The notes below the pieces were generated by a model. It saw only the letters and a list, made by a program, of their open reading frames with translations. It was not told the DNA's origin and searched no databases. This document shows positions 55,843-64,000 of a DNA stretch of 64,000 bases, piece after piece (within the stretch, counting starts at the first letter, position 1; each line of letters starts with the position of its first letter). The translations under genes and the position numbers were made by a program. The stretch covers positions 25,673-89,672 of the forward strand of contig JAPPGI010000058.1 in NCBI GenBank assembly GCA_028874985.1. Direction: 5' to 3'. The DNA is from Gemmatimonadota bacterium (lineage in GTDB: Bacteria > Gemmatimonadota > Gemmatimonadetes > Longimicrobiales > Gaopeijiaceae).

Positions 55843-56421
55843 TCAACGTATTCGGCGACGGTGGCGACCACGGCTGGGGCCCTTCCGGCCGCGGAGCTCC
55901 GATCCTGACTTAGCCTCGGGACCGCGTTTCACCTCCGTCACCAGTTCACACAGGACATCCTCGGCGACATCCTCGAGCCGGGCAGCGACCAGGTAGCGAG
56001 TGCACTCGGGGTCCGGTTGCCCTCCCGGCGCCTTGAAACCGATACTCAGCAGAGGGGCCCCCCGTGCCCTCCCGGACCCTGCCCGGGCGGACCCCTTTAC
56101 CAGGACGGTCCAAACCTCGCCTCCGACCTCCACCTGGCGCGAGGCGGCCTCGGCTTCGCGCGTATCGGCAAGTTCACGAGCGGGTGGCGGAGCGATTCCC
56201 TTTGCCGCCGGCCGCCGCTGCCGCGCGACGGGACGCCGCCTGCGACGGGCGGGATAGCGTCGGTCCGCAGGCATCGTCTCCCGCACCGATGTCGGACGGT
56301 CCGAACGGGAAGACCGGGTCTCCGTGCCGGCGTCACGTCCAGTCTCTTCCGGGGCCTCGTCGCCGTCCGGCCGCGCTGGTGGCGGAACCTCGCTTCCCCG
56401 GGACTCCGCGCTCTCGTTCAC
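55843..56421 (-). CDS. Unrecognised basic protein downstream of the HNH nuclease
   Basis: I do not recognise this gene. From GTG 56421, 20 bp after the HNH stop, the frame gives 192 residues. The first 110 are low-complexity, rich in Arg, Pro, Glu and Ser (PADRRYPARRRRRPVARQRRP). The rest looks like folded protein: RQVEVGGEVWTVLVKGSARAG, then GAPLLSIGFKAPGGQPDPECTRYLVAARLEDVAEDVLCELV. This has the alternation of a small beta domain followed by a helix. A late start (MPADRRYP) is possible. The arginine-rich head could bind nucleic acid, which would suit its neighbour, but that is guesswork. The coding call rests on the folded C-terminal part and position. Confidence 0.5.
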   Translation of the reverse strand: MNESAESRGSEVPPPARPDGDEAPEETGRDAGTETRSSRSDRPTSVRETMPADRRYPARRRRRPVARQRRPAAKGIAPPPARELADTREAEAASRQVEVGGEVWTVLVKGSARAGSGRARGAPLLSIGFKAPGGQPDPECTRYLVAARLEDVAEDVLCELVTEVKRGPEAKSGSELRGRKGPSRGRHRRRIR

Positions 56422-56440
56422 GTCACCATCCGTGGTTCGG

Positions 56441-57037
56441 CTAAACCCGGCGAACCCCTCCGCGTCTACGGAGCTGGTATGGGGCCCGGCCGCCGATCTC
56501 CAGCGGCACGGCGTCTTCACCGAAGAACATGCCGATGTACTTGGCCTGGATGGGCGTCACCCTGCGCACCGCCCACACGAGTTGAACGTGGTTCGGCTCC
56601 ACGGGTCGCGACAGCAGACGCAGGCCGGCCTCCTGCGGAAGGCGGTTCCCCTTGCGGTGGTTGCAGCTCGAGCAGGCCGTGACGACGTTCTCCCACGAGT
56701 TGTCGCCACCCCGCGAGATCGGGAGGATGTGGTCGCGGGTCAGGAACTCGCGATTCCGCAGTTCCCTCTTGTGGCGCTGGCAGTACTGGCAGGCGTAGCC
56801 GTCCCGTGCGAAGAGGAAGGTGTTGGTAACCTGTCGTCTGAAGCGCCGCGGTACATGGACGTACCGCACCAGGCGGATGACCACCGGACAGGGATGATGC
56901 TCCCGCACGGAGCGGAAGGAACGGTGGGCGTCAGCTTCGAGCACCTCGGCCTTCCGGTCCAGCACGAGGCGGATCGCCCGCCGCGAGGGGACGATCATCA
57001 GCGGCTCGTACGAAGCGTTCAGGGCCAGACAGCTCAC
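56441..57037 (-). CDS. HNH endonuclease
   Basis: A 198-residue HNH nuclease of the stand-alone bacterial type. The N-terminus (CLALNASYEPLMIVPSRRAIRLVL) is typical of a widespread HNH family of about 180-200 residues. The catalytic module has ARDGYACQYCQRHKR, the metal and catalytic stretch LTRDHILPISRGG, and ENVVTACSSCNHRKGNR. The four cysteines (CQYC, CSSC) form the structural zinc site. GTG at 57037 has a GGAGACC site about 6 bp upstream. The family is usually chromosomal and not linked to mobile elements. Its role is uncertain (DNA repair, restriction or defence have all been suggested). The unknown 192-residue gene follows directly. Confidence 0.9.
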   Translation of the reverse strand: MSCLALNASYEPLMIVPSRRAIRLVLDRKAEVLEADAHRSFRSVREHHPCPVVIRLVRYVHVPRRFRRQVTNTFLFARDGYACQYCQRHKRELRNREFLTRDHILPISRGGDNSWENVVTACSSCNHRKGNRLPQEAGLRLLSRPVEPNHVQLVWAVRRVTPIQAKYIGMFFGEDAVPLEIGGRAPYQLRRRGGVRRV

Positions 57038-57177
57038 TCGGGTCTCCAGTTGCCTTGTCGCGCGCCCTCAGCCGGGTGTCCCATCCCTCCTGATGTGACC
57101 ATCTCCTCGACCAATACCGTTCACGCACGACAGCCTCCATCGCAGCATAAATGTATCGGTTGCACGCCGCGGCACCA

Positions 57178-57199
57178 CCACGGGCTAACCAGCCCGTGG
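57178..57199. terminator. Strong hairpin 81 bp past priA
   Basis: CCACGGGCT-AACC-AGCCCGTGG is a perfect 9-bp stem with a 4-nt loop, downstream of the priA stop and upstream of the HNH gene. There is no T-run on either side, so it is a weak candidate for an intrinsic terminator. It could instead be an intergenic repeat. Confidence 0.35.
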
Positions 57200-57279
57200 A
57201 TAAGGCCCCGCCGGTCGGGCGAAGCGTCCGGGCCGGATGCATCGCCGCTCGAATGCCGGGGGGTCTTGTCCACGGGCTG

Positions 57280-59580
57280 CTACATCAAGTGCAGCGGATC
57301 CCGGTCTAGAGAGACCCGGATGTCCGTGCCCGCGGGTTGGAAGCCCGAAGCCACCGCTTCGAGCACACGGCCCACGCCGCGGGTACTCCCGCGCAGCAGG
57401 AAGTGCCAGCGGAACCGTCCATGCAGCCGCTCGATGGGCGCCGGCGCGGGTCCCAGGACCTCGACTCCCGGACGCCCCCGGGACTCGAGCCAGGAGCCCA
57501 GCGACTCGGCCGCCGCAAGCGTGTCGTCCTGCGCGGGGCTGCTCAACACGATCCTCGCCATGCGCAGGTGCGGCGGAAACGGGGGATCGGTCCTCACCCG
57601 CAGTTCGCGCTCCACGAATCCGCGGTAGTCGTGGGCCACCGCGGCACGCACGGCGTAGTGATCCGGCACGTAGGTCTGGATGATCACCTGGCCGGGCAAA
57701 CGGCCCCTTCCCGCCCGCCCCGCCACCTGTGACAGGAGCTGGAAGGTGCGTTCGCAGCTGCGGAAATCGGGCAGGTGGAGCCCCGTATCGGCGTTGATCA
57801 CCCCCACGAGGGTCACCCGCGGGAAGTCGAGGCCCTTGGCGATCATCTGGGTGCCCAGGAGGATGTCCACCTCCCCCCTGCGCACGCGCTCCAGGATGTC
57901 CCGGTGGGACCACTTGCCCCTGGTGGTGTCCATGTCCATCCGGGCGATCCGGGCCCCCGGGAAGCTCTCGACTACGACCCGCTCAACCTGTTCGGTACCG
58001 AGACCGCCGTAGGCGATGTCGCGGGATCCGCACCGCCCGCAGTGCTCCGGAGGGGTCTCGGTGTGGCCGCAATGATGGCAGATCATGCGGTTGAGCGCCC
58101 GGTGCAGCGTCATGGACACCGAGCAGTGGGCACATTCGCTCACCAGGCCGCAGCTCTCGCAGAGTGCGAAGGTCGCGTAGCCCCGGCGATTGAGCAGCAG
58201 TATCGTCTGTTCGCGGCGCGACAGCCTCCGCCGCGCGGCGTCGGCGAGCCGCGGCGACAGGACTTGCATGGGGGATGCGGGGGGTTTGGGGCCGCCGCCC
58301 GCGGGAGCACCGCCGCGGCGAGATCCGGTGACGGGCGCGGCGCCGGAGGCCTCCGGGGGCCCGGCCGCGGGCGGGGTCCTCAGGTCCACGACGCGTACCT
58401 CCGGGAGCACGCCTCCGCCCACGCGGTCGGGCAGCTCGACGAGGCCGTACTTTCCCGATCGCGCGTTGAGCCAGCTCTCCAGCGACGGGGTCGCCGAACC
58501 CAGGAGACAGACCGCGCCGGCACTTCTGGCCCGCACGACGGCGACGTCGCGAGCACTGTACCGCGGCGTCTCGGACTGCTTGTAGCTGCCGTCGTGTTCT
58601 TCGTCGACCACTATGGCGCCGGGCGCCGGCACGGGTGCGAAGACGGCCGAGCGGGCTCCGATCGCGATACGTTTCGTGCCGGACCGGAGCAACCTCCAGG
58701 CGTCGTAGCGCTCGCCGTGGGAAAGTCCCGAATGCAGCACGGCCACCAGATCTCCGAACGCCCGCCGGAAACGGCCGACGGTCTGGGGTGTCAGGGCAAT
58801 CTCGGGAACCAGCACGATGGCGCCACGCCCCCGCCCCAGCACCCGGCGGATCAGCTCGATGTACACCAGCGTCTTCCCCGAACCGGTGACGCCGTGCAGG
58901 AGCAGGGTCCCGCCACCGTCTCCGAGCGCGCGCTCGAGCCGGTTCAGTACCCTTCGCTGGCCCGGCGTCGGGGTGTGCACCGGTTCGGCGGCTGTCCGCT
59001 CGTCCCGGAACGGATCCCGCGCGACGACTTCCTTCGCCAGGGCCACGAGTCCCTTGTCCTCGAGCCCCCGGACGACGGGACGCCTGAAACCCGCCTCGAG
59101 CAGAGCGGCCAGAGGCTGGCGCCCACCCGTCCGCAGGAGGTATTCGTAGGCTTCCCGCTGCCGTTTGGCCCGGCCGAAGATCCGCTGAAGTTCCTCGAGC
59201 GTGCCGATGGAGCGCACGACGCGGGCCACGGCCCGGCGGGCGGGGGCCGGTTCCGTCGCGGCCGGGTTGGTCATGCGCACGGGCAGCATCGCGCGCAGCA
59301 CGAGGCCGAGGGGCACCACGTAGTACTCCGCGATCCACCGCGCGAGATCGAGCAGCTCGCCGCCGACCGACGGCCTGTCCTCCAGGACGGCGACCACATC
59401 CTTCAGGCCCGGGACTTCCGAACCCGGTCCCAGCACCCATCCCACCAGCATGCGGTCCCTGAAGGGTACCCGCACGCGCGTTCCCGCCTCGGGAACCGGT
59501 GCGTCCAGCCGATAGTTGAAGCACTGCCGCAGCGGGACCGGCAGCGCCACCTCCACCAGCGAACCGGGGCTCAAAGACAT
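57280..59580 (-). CDS. priA: Primosomal protein N' (replication restart helicase)
   Basis: PriA reloads the replicative helicase at stalled forks. The 766-residue protein carries the 3'-binding domain at the N-terminus (VEVALPVPLRQCFNYRL). The helicase follows: Walker A LLHGVTGSGKTLVYIELI, DEEHDGSYKQ (DEAH type), LLGSATPSLES and GTQMIAKGLDFPRVTLVGV. The inserted zinc domain holds eight cysteines in four pairs (CESC, CAHC, CHHC, CGRC). A C-terminal domain ends FRWHFLLRGSTRGVGRVLEAV. A Pro/Gly-rich segment (about 390-430, starting RTPPAAGPPEAS) sits between the two helicase halves and looks unstructured. The ATG at 59580 gives the canonical start. It follows the M24 gene by 103 bp. Confidence 0.96.
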   Translation of the reverse strand: MSLSPGSLVEVALPVPLRQCFNYRLDAPVPEAGTRVRVPFRDRMLVGWVLGPGSEVPGLKDVVAVLEDRPSVGGELLDLARWIAEYYVVPLGLVLRAMLPVRMTNPAATEPAPARRAVARVVRSIGTLEELQRIFGRAKRQREAYEYLLRTGGRQPLAALLEAGFRRPVVRGLEDKGLVALAKEVVARDPFRDERTAAEPVHTPTPGQRRVLNRLERALGDGGGTLLLHGVTGSGKTLVYIELIRRVLGRGRGAIVLVPEIALTPQTVGRFRRAFGDLVAVLHSGLSHGERYDAWRLLRSGTKRIAIGARSAVFAPVPAPGAIVVDEEHDGSYKQSETPRYSARDVAVVRARSAGAVCLLGSATPSLESWLNARSGKYGLVELPDRVGGGVLPEVRVVDLRTPPAAGPPEASGAAPVTGSRRGGAPAGGGPKPPASPMQVLSPRLADAARRRLSRREQTILLLNRRGYATFALCESCGLVSECAHCSVSMTLHRALNRMICHHCGHTETPPEHCGRCGSRDIAYGGLGTEQVERVVVESFPGARIARMDMDTTRGKWSHRDILERVRRGEVDILLGTQMIAKGLDFPRVTLVGVINADTGLHLPDFRSCERTFQLLSQVAGRAGRGRLPGQVIIQTYVPDHYAVRAAVAHDYRGFVERELRVRTDPPFPPHLRMARIVLSSPAQDDTLAAAESLGSWLESRGRPGVEVLGPAPAPIERLHGRFRWHFLLRGSTRGVGRVLEAVASGFQPAGTDIRVSLDRDPLHLM

Positions 59581-59683
59581 CAGGCGGCCACCGCGGGGGT
59601 CTCCGGCACCCCGGAATCAGCTGTCCGGACGTCCGTGACGCGAACCGCCGCCGCCTGTCGGGATGCAGGGAACCACCGCGCGC

Positions 59684-60892
59684 TCACAGAAGAAGAAACA
59701 CATCCTGCTGCGGCTCCGACACCGTGACCTCCGGTCCCGACGGTCCCACGAAGACGTTGATCTCGGTGCGCATCCCCACGTCGTCCCGGATGTAGATGCC
59801 CGGTTCCACCGAAAAACCCACTCCCGGCACCAGCACGCGGTCGTCGCGCGTCTCCAGGTTGTCCAGGTTGGGGCCGCGGCCGTGCAGGTCGCGGTCGATC
59901 GAGTGGCCGGTGCGGTGGATGAAGTACTCGCCGTACCCCGCGTCCGTGATGATCCCCCGGGCCACGTCGTCGGCTTCGAAACCGCGGATGACCTCTCCTC
60001 GCGCGTGCCGGGTCCTGAGCGAATCGACCACGCCGTCCCGCGCGGCCTTCAGTGTCTCCCACAGCTCCCCGATGCGCGGCGGCAGATCGCTGCCCAGGTA
60101 GCCCATCCAGGTCTGGTCGGCCGGGACCGAGCCCTCGTGGAGCGCGCCCCAGAGGTCGATGAGGAGGAGGTCGCCGCGCCGGATGGGCTCGCCCACCTCG
60201 CCGGGGTCGTAGTGGGGATCCGCCGCCCTGGGGCCGATCGCCACGATGCAGTCGGCCTGCGCCGGCGTGCCGCGCCGGGCCAGCTCGTCGCGAATCCAGG
60301 TGGAGAGCGCGCCCTCGGTGATGGTCTCGCCCCGCGAGACGTGGCCGGCCGCCCGCGCGAAGGCATCCCGGGCCAGGGTCCGGACCACCTCCGACGCGCG
60401 TCCGTGCTCCTCGCGCTGGTCCGGTGTCCACACCGCGTAGAAGGTCGACACCAGGTCGCCGGAACTGTGGAGTTCGACGCCCGTGCCGGCGATGACGTCG
60501 CGGATGCCGGCGGGAAGGAGGTCGAGGTAGGGCACGTCGCCCCGCGGCGAGGTTTCGGTGGCCACCCGCGTACGGCCGGCCAGCAGGCCGCGCAGCTTCT
60601 CCACCATTTGCAGGCGGCTCGAATAGCTCTCCCTGGGCCAATCCAGGTGGCGCCACGACGAGTGCTCGATGGCGTGGATCAGGAGGCGGGGCCGACCCGA
60701 AGCGGGAACGAGGGCGAAGCCGCGCCGGGTGGTCCATTCCAGCCCGAGCAGCGAGCGCCCGATCGGATTGCGGTCCTTGAAGTCGTAGATCAGCCAGCCA
60801 TCGAGCCCCATGGCGCGGAGCGCCGCCTGTACCTTCGCGACACCCTCCCGTGTGGCCAGCAACGCCCGCGAATCGTCCGGATCGACCTTCAT
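59684..60892 (-). CDS. M24 family metallopeptidase (Xaa-Pro dipeptidase-like)
   Basis: A 402-residue protein with a creatinase-like N-terminal domain (GWLIYDFKDRNPIGRSLLG) and a pita-bread catalytic domain. Putative metal ligands are in LLLIDLWGAL (Asp), VPADQTWMGYLG (Asp), YFIHRTGHSIDRDLHG (His), GFSVEPGIYIRDDVGMRTEINV (two Glu). This reads as a complete site, with Asp-x-Trp in place of the more usual Asp-Ile-Thr. It differs from the aminopeptidase P at 34674. Substrate specificity is not clear. Its ATG overlaps the CcmH-like stop (ATGA). The family sits in a house-keeping operon from carB to priA. Confidence 0.85.
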   Translation of the reverse strand: MKVDPDDSRALLATREGVAKVQAALRAMGLDGWLIYDFKDRNPIGRSLLGLEWTTRRGFALVPASGRPRLLIHAIEHSSWRHLDWPRESYSSRLQMVEKLRGLLAGRTRVATETSPRGDVPYLDLLPAGIRDVIAGTGVELHSSGDLVSTFYAVWTPDQREEHGRASEVVRTLARDAFARAAGHVSRGETITEGALSTWIRDELARRGTPAQADCIVAIGPRAADPHYDPGEVGEPIRRGDLLLIDLWGALHEGSVPADQTWMGYLGSDLPPRIGELWETLKAARDGVVDSLRTRHARGEVIRGFEADDVARGIITDAGYGEYFIHRTGHSIDRDLHGRGPNLDNLETRDDRVLVPGVGFSVEPGIYIRDDVGMRTEINVFVGPSGPEVTVSEPQQDVFLLL

Positions 60893-61449
60893 GACTCCGT
60901 TTCCTCCATCTCTTCGAGTTGCGCCAGAGCCGCGTCCAGACGGTCCCTCTCCTCATCCGTGAGCCCTTCCGCAAGCCCCGTGGCGACCGCCGGACCCTTC
61001 AGCCGGCGAAGCGCGACCACGACCAGTCCGAGTCCGACCAGCAGCGCCACCGGAGGCACCACCCAGGCCAGCAGGCCGGCACCCGTACGCTTCGGGAAGG
61101 CTCGGTACTCCTCGCCGTGGGAGGCGATCATCCATTCCACGAGACTGTCGGCTCCAAGTCCTGATTCTGCACCAATTTGAATGCTGTCACGCAATGCCTG
61201 GGCCTCTCGGGTGGGGCAGACTTCCAGCATGAACCCGGGACAGAAGGGGGAGCGGAGCCTGGAGATCGCCCTGCTCGCCTCGGGGTGCAGCTCTTCGGGC
61301 GCCGACTCCGCATCGCGCGAGGGAAGCTCCTCCTGCCCGGAGGCGTGGTCCGGCCGGCACGCGATCGCGACAGCCCCGAGCAGCAGGACGAATCCCCCGC
61401 GAAGACGGCCACCCCGGCGGCCGCTCCAGCGCATCTTCCCCCGTTTCAT
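60889..61449 (-). CDS. CcmH/CycL-like membrane protein with altered heme-ligation motif
   Basis: A 186-residue protein with an N-terminal signal or lipobox-like segment (GAVAIAC), a periplasmic helical domain and a C-terminal membrane segment (LLAWVVPPVALLVGLGLVVVALRRL), then a cytoplasmic coiled end (LTDEERDRLDAALAQLEEME). The arrangement, the SRAISRLRSPFCPG stretch and the DSLVEWMIASHGEEYRAFP block match CcmH, which presents reduced apocytochrome c for heme attachment. In CcmH the motif is LRCxxC; here it is LRSPFC, with the first cysteine replaced by serine. A further cysteine lies in MLEVCPT. The four-base overlap with the M24 gene and 3-bp gap after the HDAC-like gene place it in one operon. 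No other ccm gene is in the window. Confidence 0.72.
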   Translation of the reverse strand: MKRGKMRWSGRRGGRLRGGFVLLLGAVAIACRPDHASGQEELPSRDAESAPEELHPEASRAISRLRSPFCPGFMLEVCPTREAQALRDSIQIGAESGLGADSLVEWMIASHGEEYRAFPKRTGAGLLAWVVPPVALLVGLGLVVVALRRLKGPAVATGLAEGLTDEERDRLDAALAQLEEMEETES

Positions 61450-61452
61450 CGG

Positions 61453-62436
61453 TCAGACATCCATCCTTACCCCTGCGAGCGCCCGGACTACGGCCACGCA
61501 CCCCGCACCGGTGCGCTGCGGATCGTAACCCCCCTCCAGGAATACCACGACCCTGCCCACGCAGCAGCGGTCCGCCGCCTCCATCACGATCCGGGTGGTT
61601 CGGTGGAGATCCCCAGGCTCGAGGAGCTGGCCGCCCAGCGGGTCTCCGGCCAGCACGTCGAATCCCGAGGAGACCAGGATGAAATCGGGCTCGCACCGTG
61701 AGACCGCGGTCTCGAGCGCCCTGGCGAAGGTGTTCACATAGTGGGCACGGGGCGTTCGCGGAGCCAGCGGCACGTTCAGCGTGTACCCCTCCCCCCTCCC
61801 CCGCCCCGTCTCGTTCGCGGCCCCCAGGCCGGGATAGTGCGGGTACTGGTGGAGCGACAGGAAGAACACGTCGGGGTCCTCGTAGAATATGTCCTGCGTG
61901 CCGTTCCCGTGGTGGACGTCCCAGTCCACGATCAGGACGCGCCCGGCCTCGCCCCGGGCCCGGAGACTCGCGGCCGCGACGGCGATGTTGTTGAAGAGGC
62001 AGAATCCCATCGCGCGGCCCGGCGTCGCGTGATGCCCGGGAGGACGCGCGGCCACGAAGGCGTTGCGGTACCGTCCAGCCACCACCCCGTGCACGGCTTC
62101 GAGTCCGGCCCCCACCGTCCCCAGCACCGCCTCCCACGACGCCCCCGAAACCCGCGTGTCGGGGTCGACCTCCACGGGTTGGCCCCACTCGCGGGCCCGG
62201 CCCACCGCTTCGCGCACCGTCCCGATCAGCGCACCGTCGTGCACGAGCGCCAAGTCCGCTTCACGGGCCGCCTCCGACTCGACCTGCACCACCCGCCCGT
62301 GAAGCGAGACCAGGTCGTCCTTCAGCGCGGAAGCGATCGCGCGCAGCCGCCCCTGGTGCTCGGGGTGGCCCCAGCCGGTGTCGTGCAGCACCGCCGAAGG
62401 GTGCATGAGGAAGGCGGTCGGGGGTGATTCGGCCAT
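61453..62436 (-). CDS. Histone deacetylase superfamily (acetylpolyamine amidohydrolase-like) protein
   Basis: A 327-residue zinc-dependent deacetylase of the arginase/HDAC fold. Motifs are HPEHQGRLRAI, AARPPGHHATPGRAMGFCLFNNIA (the catalytic His pair), LIVDWDVHHGNGTQDIFYEDP (zinc Asp and His), SLHQYPHYPG and VSSGFDVLAGDPLGG (zinc Asp), ending VVFLEGGYD. The bacterial members act on acetylated polyamines or acetylated small molecules such as acetoin metabolites; the substrate is unknown. ATG 62436 is chosen, 11 bp after the carB stop. An earlier ATG at 62457 would overlap carB. Confidence 0.92.
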   Translation of the reverse strand: MAESPPTAFLMHPSAVLHDTGWGHPEHQGRLRAIASALKDDLVSLHGRVVQVESEAAREADLALVHDGALIGTVREAVGRAREWGQPVEVDPDTRVSGASWEAVLGTVGAGLEAVHGVVAGRYRNAFVAARPPGHHATPGRAMGFCLFNNIAVAAASLRARGEAGRVLIVDWDVHHGNGTQDIFYEDPDVFFLSLHQYPHYPGLGAANETGRGRGEGYTLNVPLAPRTPRAHYVNTFARALETAVSRCEPDFILVSSGFDVLAGDPLGGQLLEPGDLHRTTRIVMEAADRCCVGRVVVFLEGGYDPQRTGAGCVAVVRALAGVRMDV

Positions 62437-62446
62437 GCCGCCCAGC

Positions 62447-64000
62447 CTATTCCGCACCGGCCGGCTCCGGCACCCGCGCGATCCGCTCCTGGATGCTCAG
62501 GATCTCGGCGCGGCGCGTCCGCATCGCCGTCAGGGCGTCGACCGCCGCGCTGGTGGCCGACATCGTAGTCAGGTACGGCACCCCGTACGCGATCGCCGCA
62601 CGGCGCATGGCGTAGTCGTCGTACTGCGACTTCTTGCCGAGCGGGGTGTTGATCAGCAGCGCCACCTGTCCGCTCACGATCCGGTCGACGATGTGGGGAC
62701 GCCCCTGCCCGACCTTGTGAATCCTTTCACAAGGGATGCCGAGCTGCGTGAGGTGGTTGCGCGTACCCCCGGTCGCCAGCACCCGGAAACCGAGGTCCGC
62801 CAGCCGCCGCACCAGCGGAGTCACCGTCGGTTTGTCGGAGTCGTTCACCGTAACGATCACCGAAAGCTCGCCCTCCCCCTCCGGCAGCCGGTTCCCCGCC
62901 GACACCTGCGCCTTGGCGAACGCCATCCCGAAGGAGTCGTCCACGCCCATTGCCTCGCCCGTCGAACGCATCTCGGGCCCGAGCAGCGTGTCCACGTCGA
63001 ACCGGTTGAAGGGGAACACCGCCTCCTTCACCGCGACCCCGTTCACCTCGGGCTCCGAAGTCACCCCCAGGTCCGCCAGCTTCTTCCCCGCCATCACCCG
63101 CGCCGCCAGCCGCGCCAGCGGCACCCCCGTCGCCTTGCCCACGAACGGCACCGTCCGCGACGCCCGCGGGTTCACCTCCAGCACGTACACCCGCCCGTCC
63201 TTCACCGCGTACTGCACGTTCAGCAGCCCCACCACCCCCAGCTCCAGCGCGAAACGCCGCGTCAGCCGACGCATCTCGTCCAGCTCCCCGCGCCCGAGCA
63301 GGTACGGAGGCAGCACGCACGCCGAGTCCCCCGAGTGCACCCCCGCGTCCTCGATGTGCTGCATGATCCCGCCGATCACCACATCGGTCCCGTCCGACAG
63401 CGCGTCCACATCGGCCTCGAAGGCGTCCTCCAGGAACCGGTCGACGAGGACCGGGTGGTCGGGTGAAGCCTTGACCGCCCGCGCGAAGTACCCCTTCAGC
63501 GACTCCTCGTCGTAGACGATCTCCATCGCGCGCCCTCCCAGCACGTACGACGGCCGCACCAGCACCGGGAAGCCGATCTCCCCAGCGATCACGAGCGCCT
63601 CCTCCTCGCTCATCGCGGTCCCGTTCGCCGGCACCCGCGCCCCGATCCGCCGGCACACCTCCTCGAAGCGCCGCCGGTCCTCCGCCCGGTCGATCGCGTC
63701 CACCGAAGTCCCCAGGATCGGCACCCCCACCTCCGCCAGCCTGTACGCCAGGTTCAGCGGCGTCTGCCCGCCGAGCTGCACGATCACCCCCACCGGCCGC
63801 TCCCGCTCGACGATCTCGACCACATCCTCCAGCGTCAGCGGCTCGAAGTACAGCTTGTCGCTCACGTCGAAGTCGGTCGACACCGTCTCCGGGTTGGAGT
63901 TCACCATGATCGTCTCGAAGCCCGCCTCCCTGAGCGCCAGCACCGCCTGCACGCAGCAGTAGTCGAACTCGATCCCCTGCCCGATCCGGTTCGGCCCGCT
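62447..64000 (-). CDS. carB: Carbamoyl-phosphate synthase large subunit, 5' end outside the window
   Basis: Only the C-terminal half (517 residues) is inside the window. It opens with [26 protein letters not shown], the start of the second synthetase half of CarB. It continues with [26 protein letters not shown], an ATP-grasp domain ([40 protein letters not shown]), the allosteric domain ([11 protein letters not shown]) and [22 protein letters not shown] near the C-terminus. CarB makes carbamoyl phosphate for pyrimidines and arginine. The stop at 62447 is 11 bp before the HDAC-like gene. The frame continues to the window edge. Confidence 0.97.
   Translation of the reverse strand, partial: SGPNRIGQGIEFDYCCVQAVLALREAGFETIMVNSNPETVSTDFDVSDKLYFEPLTLEDVVEIVERERPVGVIVQLGGQTPLNLAYRLAEVGVPILGTSVDAIDRAEDRRRFEEVCRRIGARVPANGTAMSEEEALVIAGEIGFPVLVRPSYVLGGRAMEIVYDEESLKGYFARAVKASPDHPVLVDRFLEDAFEADVDALSDGTDVVIGGIMQHIEDAGVHSGDSACVLPPYLLGRGELDEMRRLTRRFALELGVVGLLNVQYAVKDGRVYVLEVNPRASRTVPFVGKATGVPLARLAARVMAGKKLADLGVTSEPEVNGVAVKEAVFPFNRFDVDTLLGPEMRSTGEAMGVDDSFGMAFAKAQVSAGNRLPEGEGELSVIVTVNDSDKPTVTPLVRRLADLGFRVLATGGTRNHLTQLGIPCERIHKVGQGRPHIVDRIVSGQVALLINTPLGKKSQYDDYAMRRAAIAYGVPYLTTMSATSAAVDALTAMRTRRAEILSIQERIARVPEPAGAE

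Noticed and set aside
60889-61449. A full cytochrome c maturation locus
   Set aside because: Only the CcmH-like gene is present; the flanking genes are carB, HDAC-like, M24 and priA.
1-64000. CRISPR arrays, rRNA genes, integrases, prophage or plasmid origin
   Set aside because: No regularly spaced repeats, rRNA-like sequence, recombinase motifs or phage structural genes were seen; the only mobile trace is the tnpB remnant.

Overview
The window is a high-GC, densely coded bacterial chromosome segment with short gaps and many 1-8 bp start/stop overlaps. Gene style suggests a member of Gemmatimonadota: many carboxypeptidase-regulatory and TonB-plug proteins, PD40 propeller-amidohydrolases, M56 proteases with plug modules, S9 peptidases and a CcmH-like protein. 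That placement is an inference from gene style; no marker phylogeny was possible.

Layout. (1) 1-4393, minus: RNase Z, an AroA-Cmk fusion, then ribosomal protein S1 (cut by the window edge). (2) 4.6-9.4 kb: a Tat-exported PLP aminotransferase, a CopC-CopD fusion, an MscS channel facing it, and ApaG. (3) 9.5-13.2 kb: a two-gene envelope operon, a secreted triple-repeat protein and an outer membrane protein with an Omp85-like barrel end; then tRNA-Leu(TAA). (4) 13.5-16.3 kb, minus: an M56 (BlaR1-type) protease ending in two TonB-plug-like modules, and arginase. (5) 16.4-23.5 kb: two tandem propeller-amidohydrolases. (6) 23.6-27.4 kb, minus: three tandem barrel-less proteins with CarboxypepD_reg repeats and a TonB plug. 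(7) 27.4-33.6 kb: a possible structured leader, metH, and a homocysteine methyltransferase/MTHF reductase fusion; opposite them (33.7-38.2 kb) a second MTHF-reductase-like gene, an M24 aminopeptidase P and an S9 peptidase. (8) 38.5-39.5 kb: a wrecked tnpB. (9) 39.6-46.5 kb: a CarboxypepD_reg protein with a YncD-like TonB receptor, a phosphodiester glycosidase, a small secreted protein, and threonine synthase. (10) 46.6-49.1 kb: an ECF sigma, anti-sigma and double-PDZ operon. (11) 49.1-55.7 kb, minus: a second ECF sigma with anti-sigma, CpxP-like sensor, TolC and MacB/MacA efflux genes in one tight operon. (12) 55.8-64 kb, minus: carB (partial), histone-deacetylase-like, CcmH-like, M24 peptidase, priA, HNH nuclease and an unknown gene.

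Two themes join the genes. One is envelope biology: outer membrane receptors, stand-alone plug modules, exported peptidases and amidohydrolases, and two sigma/anti-sigma switches. The other is one-carbon and methionine metabolism at 27.9-34.7 kb. The most unusual material is the repeated use of TonB-plug modules without barrels (three secreted proteins and one protease fusion) and the self-contained ECF-sensor-MacAB-TolC operon.
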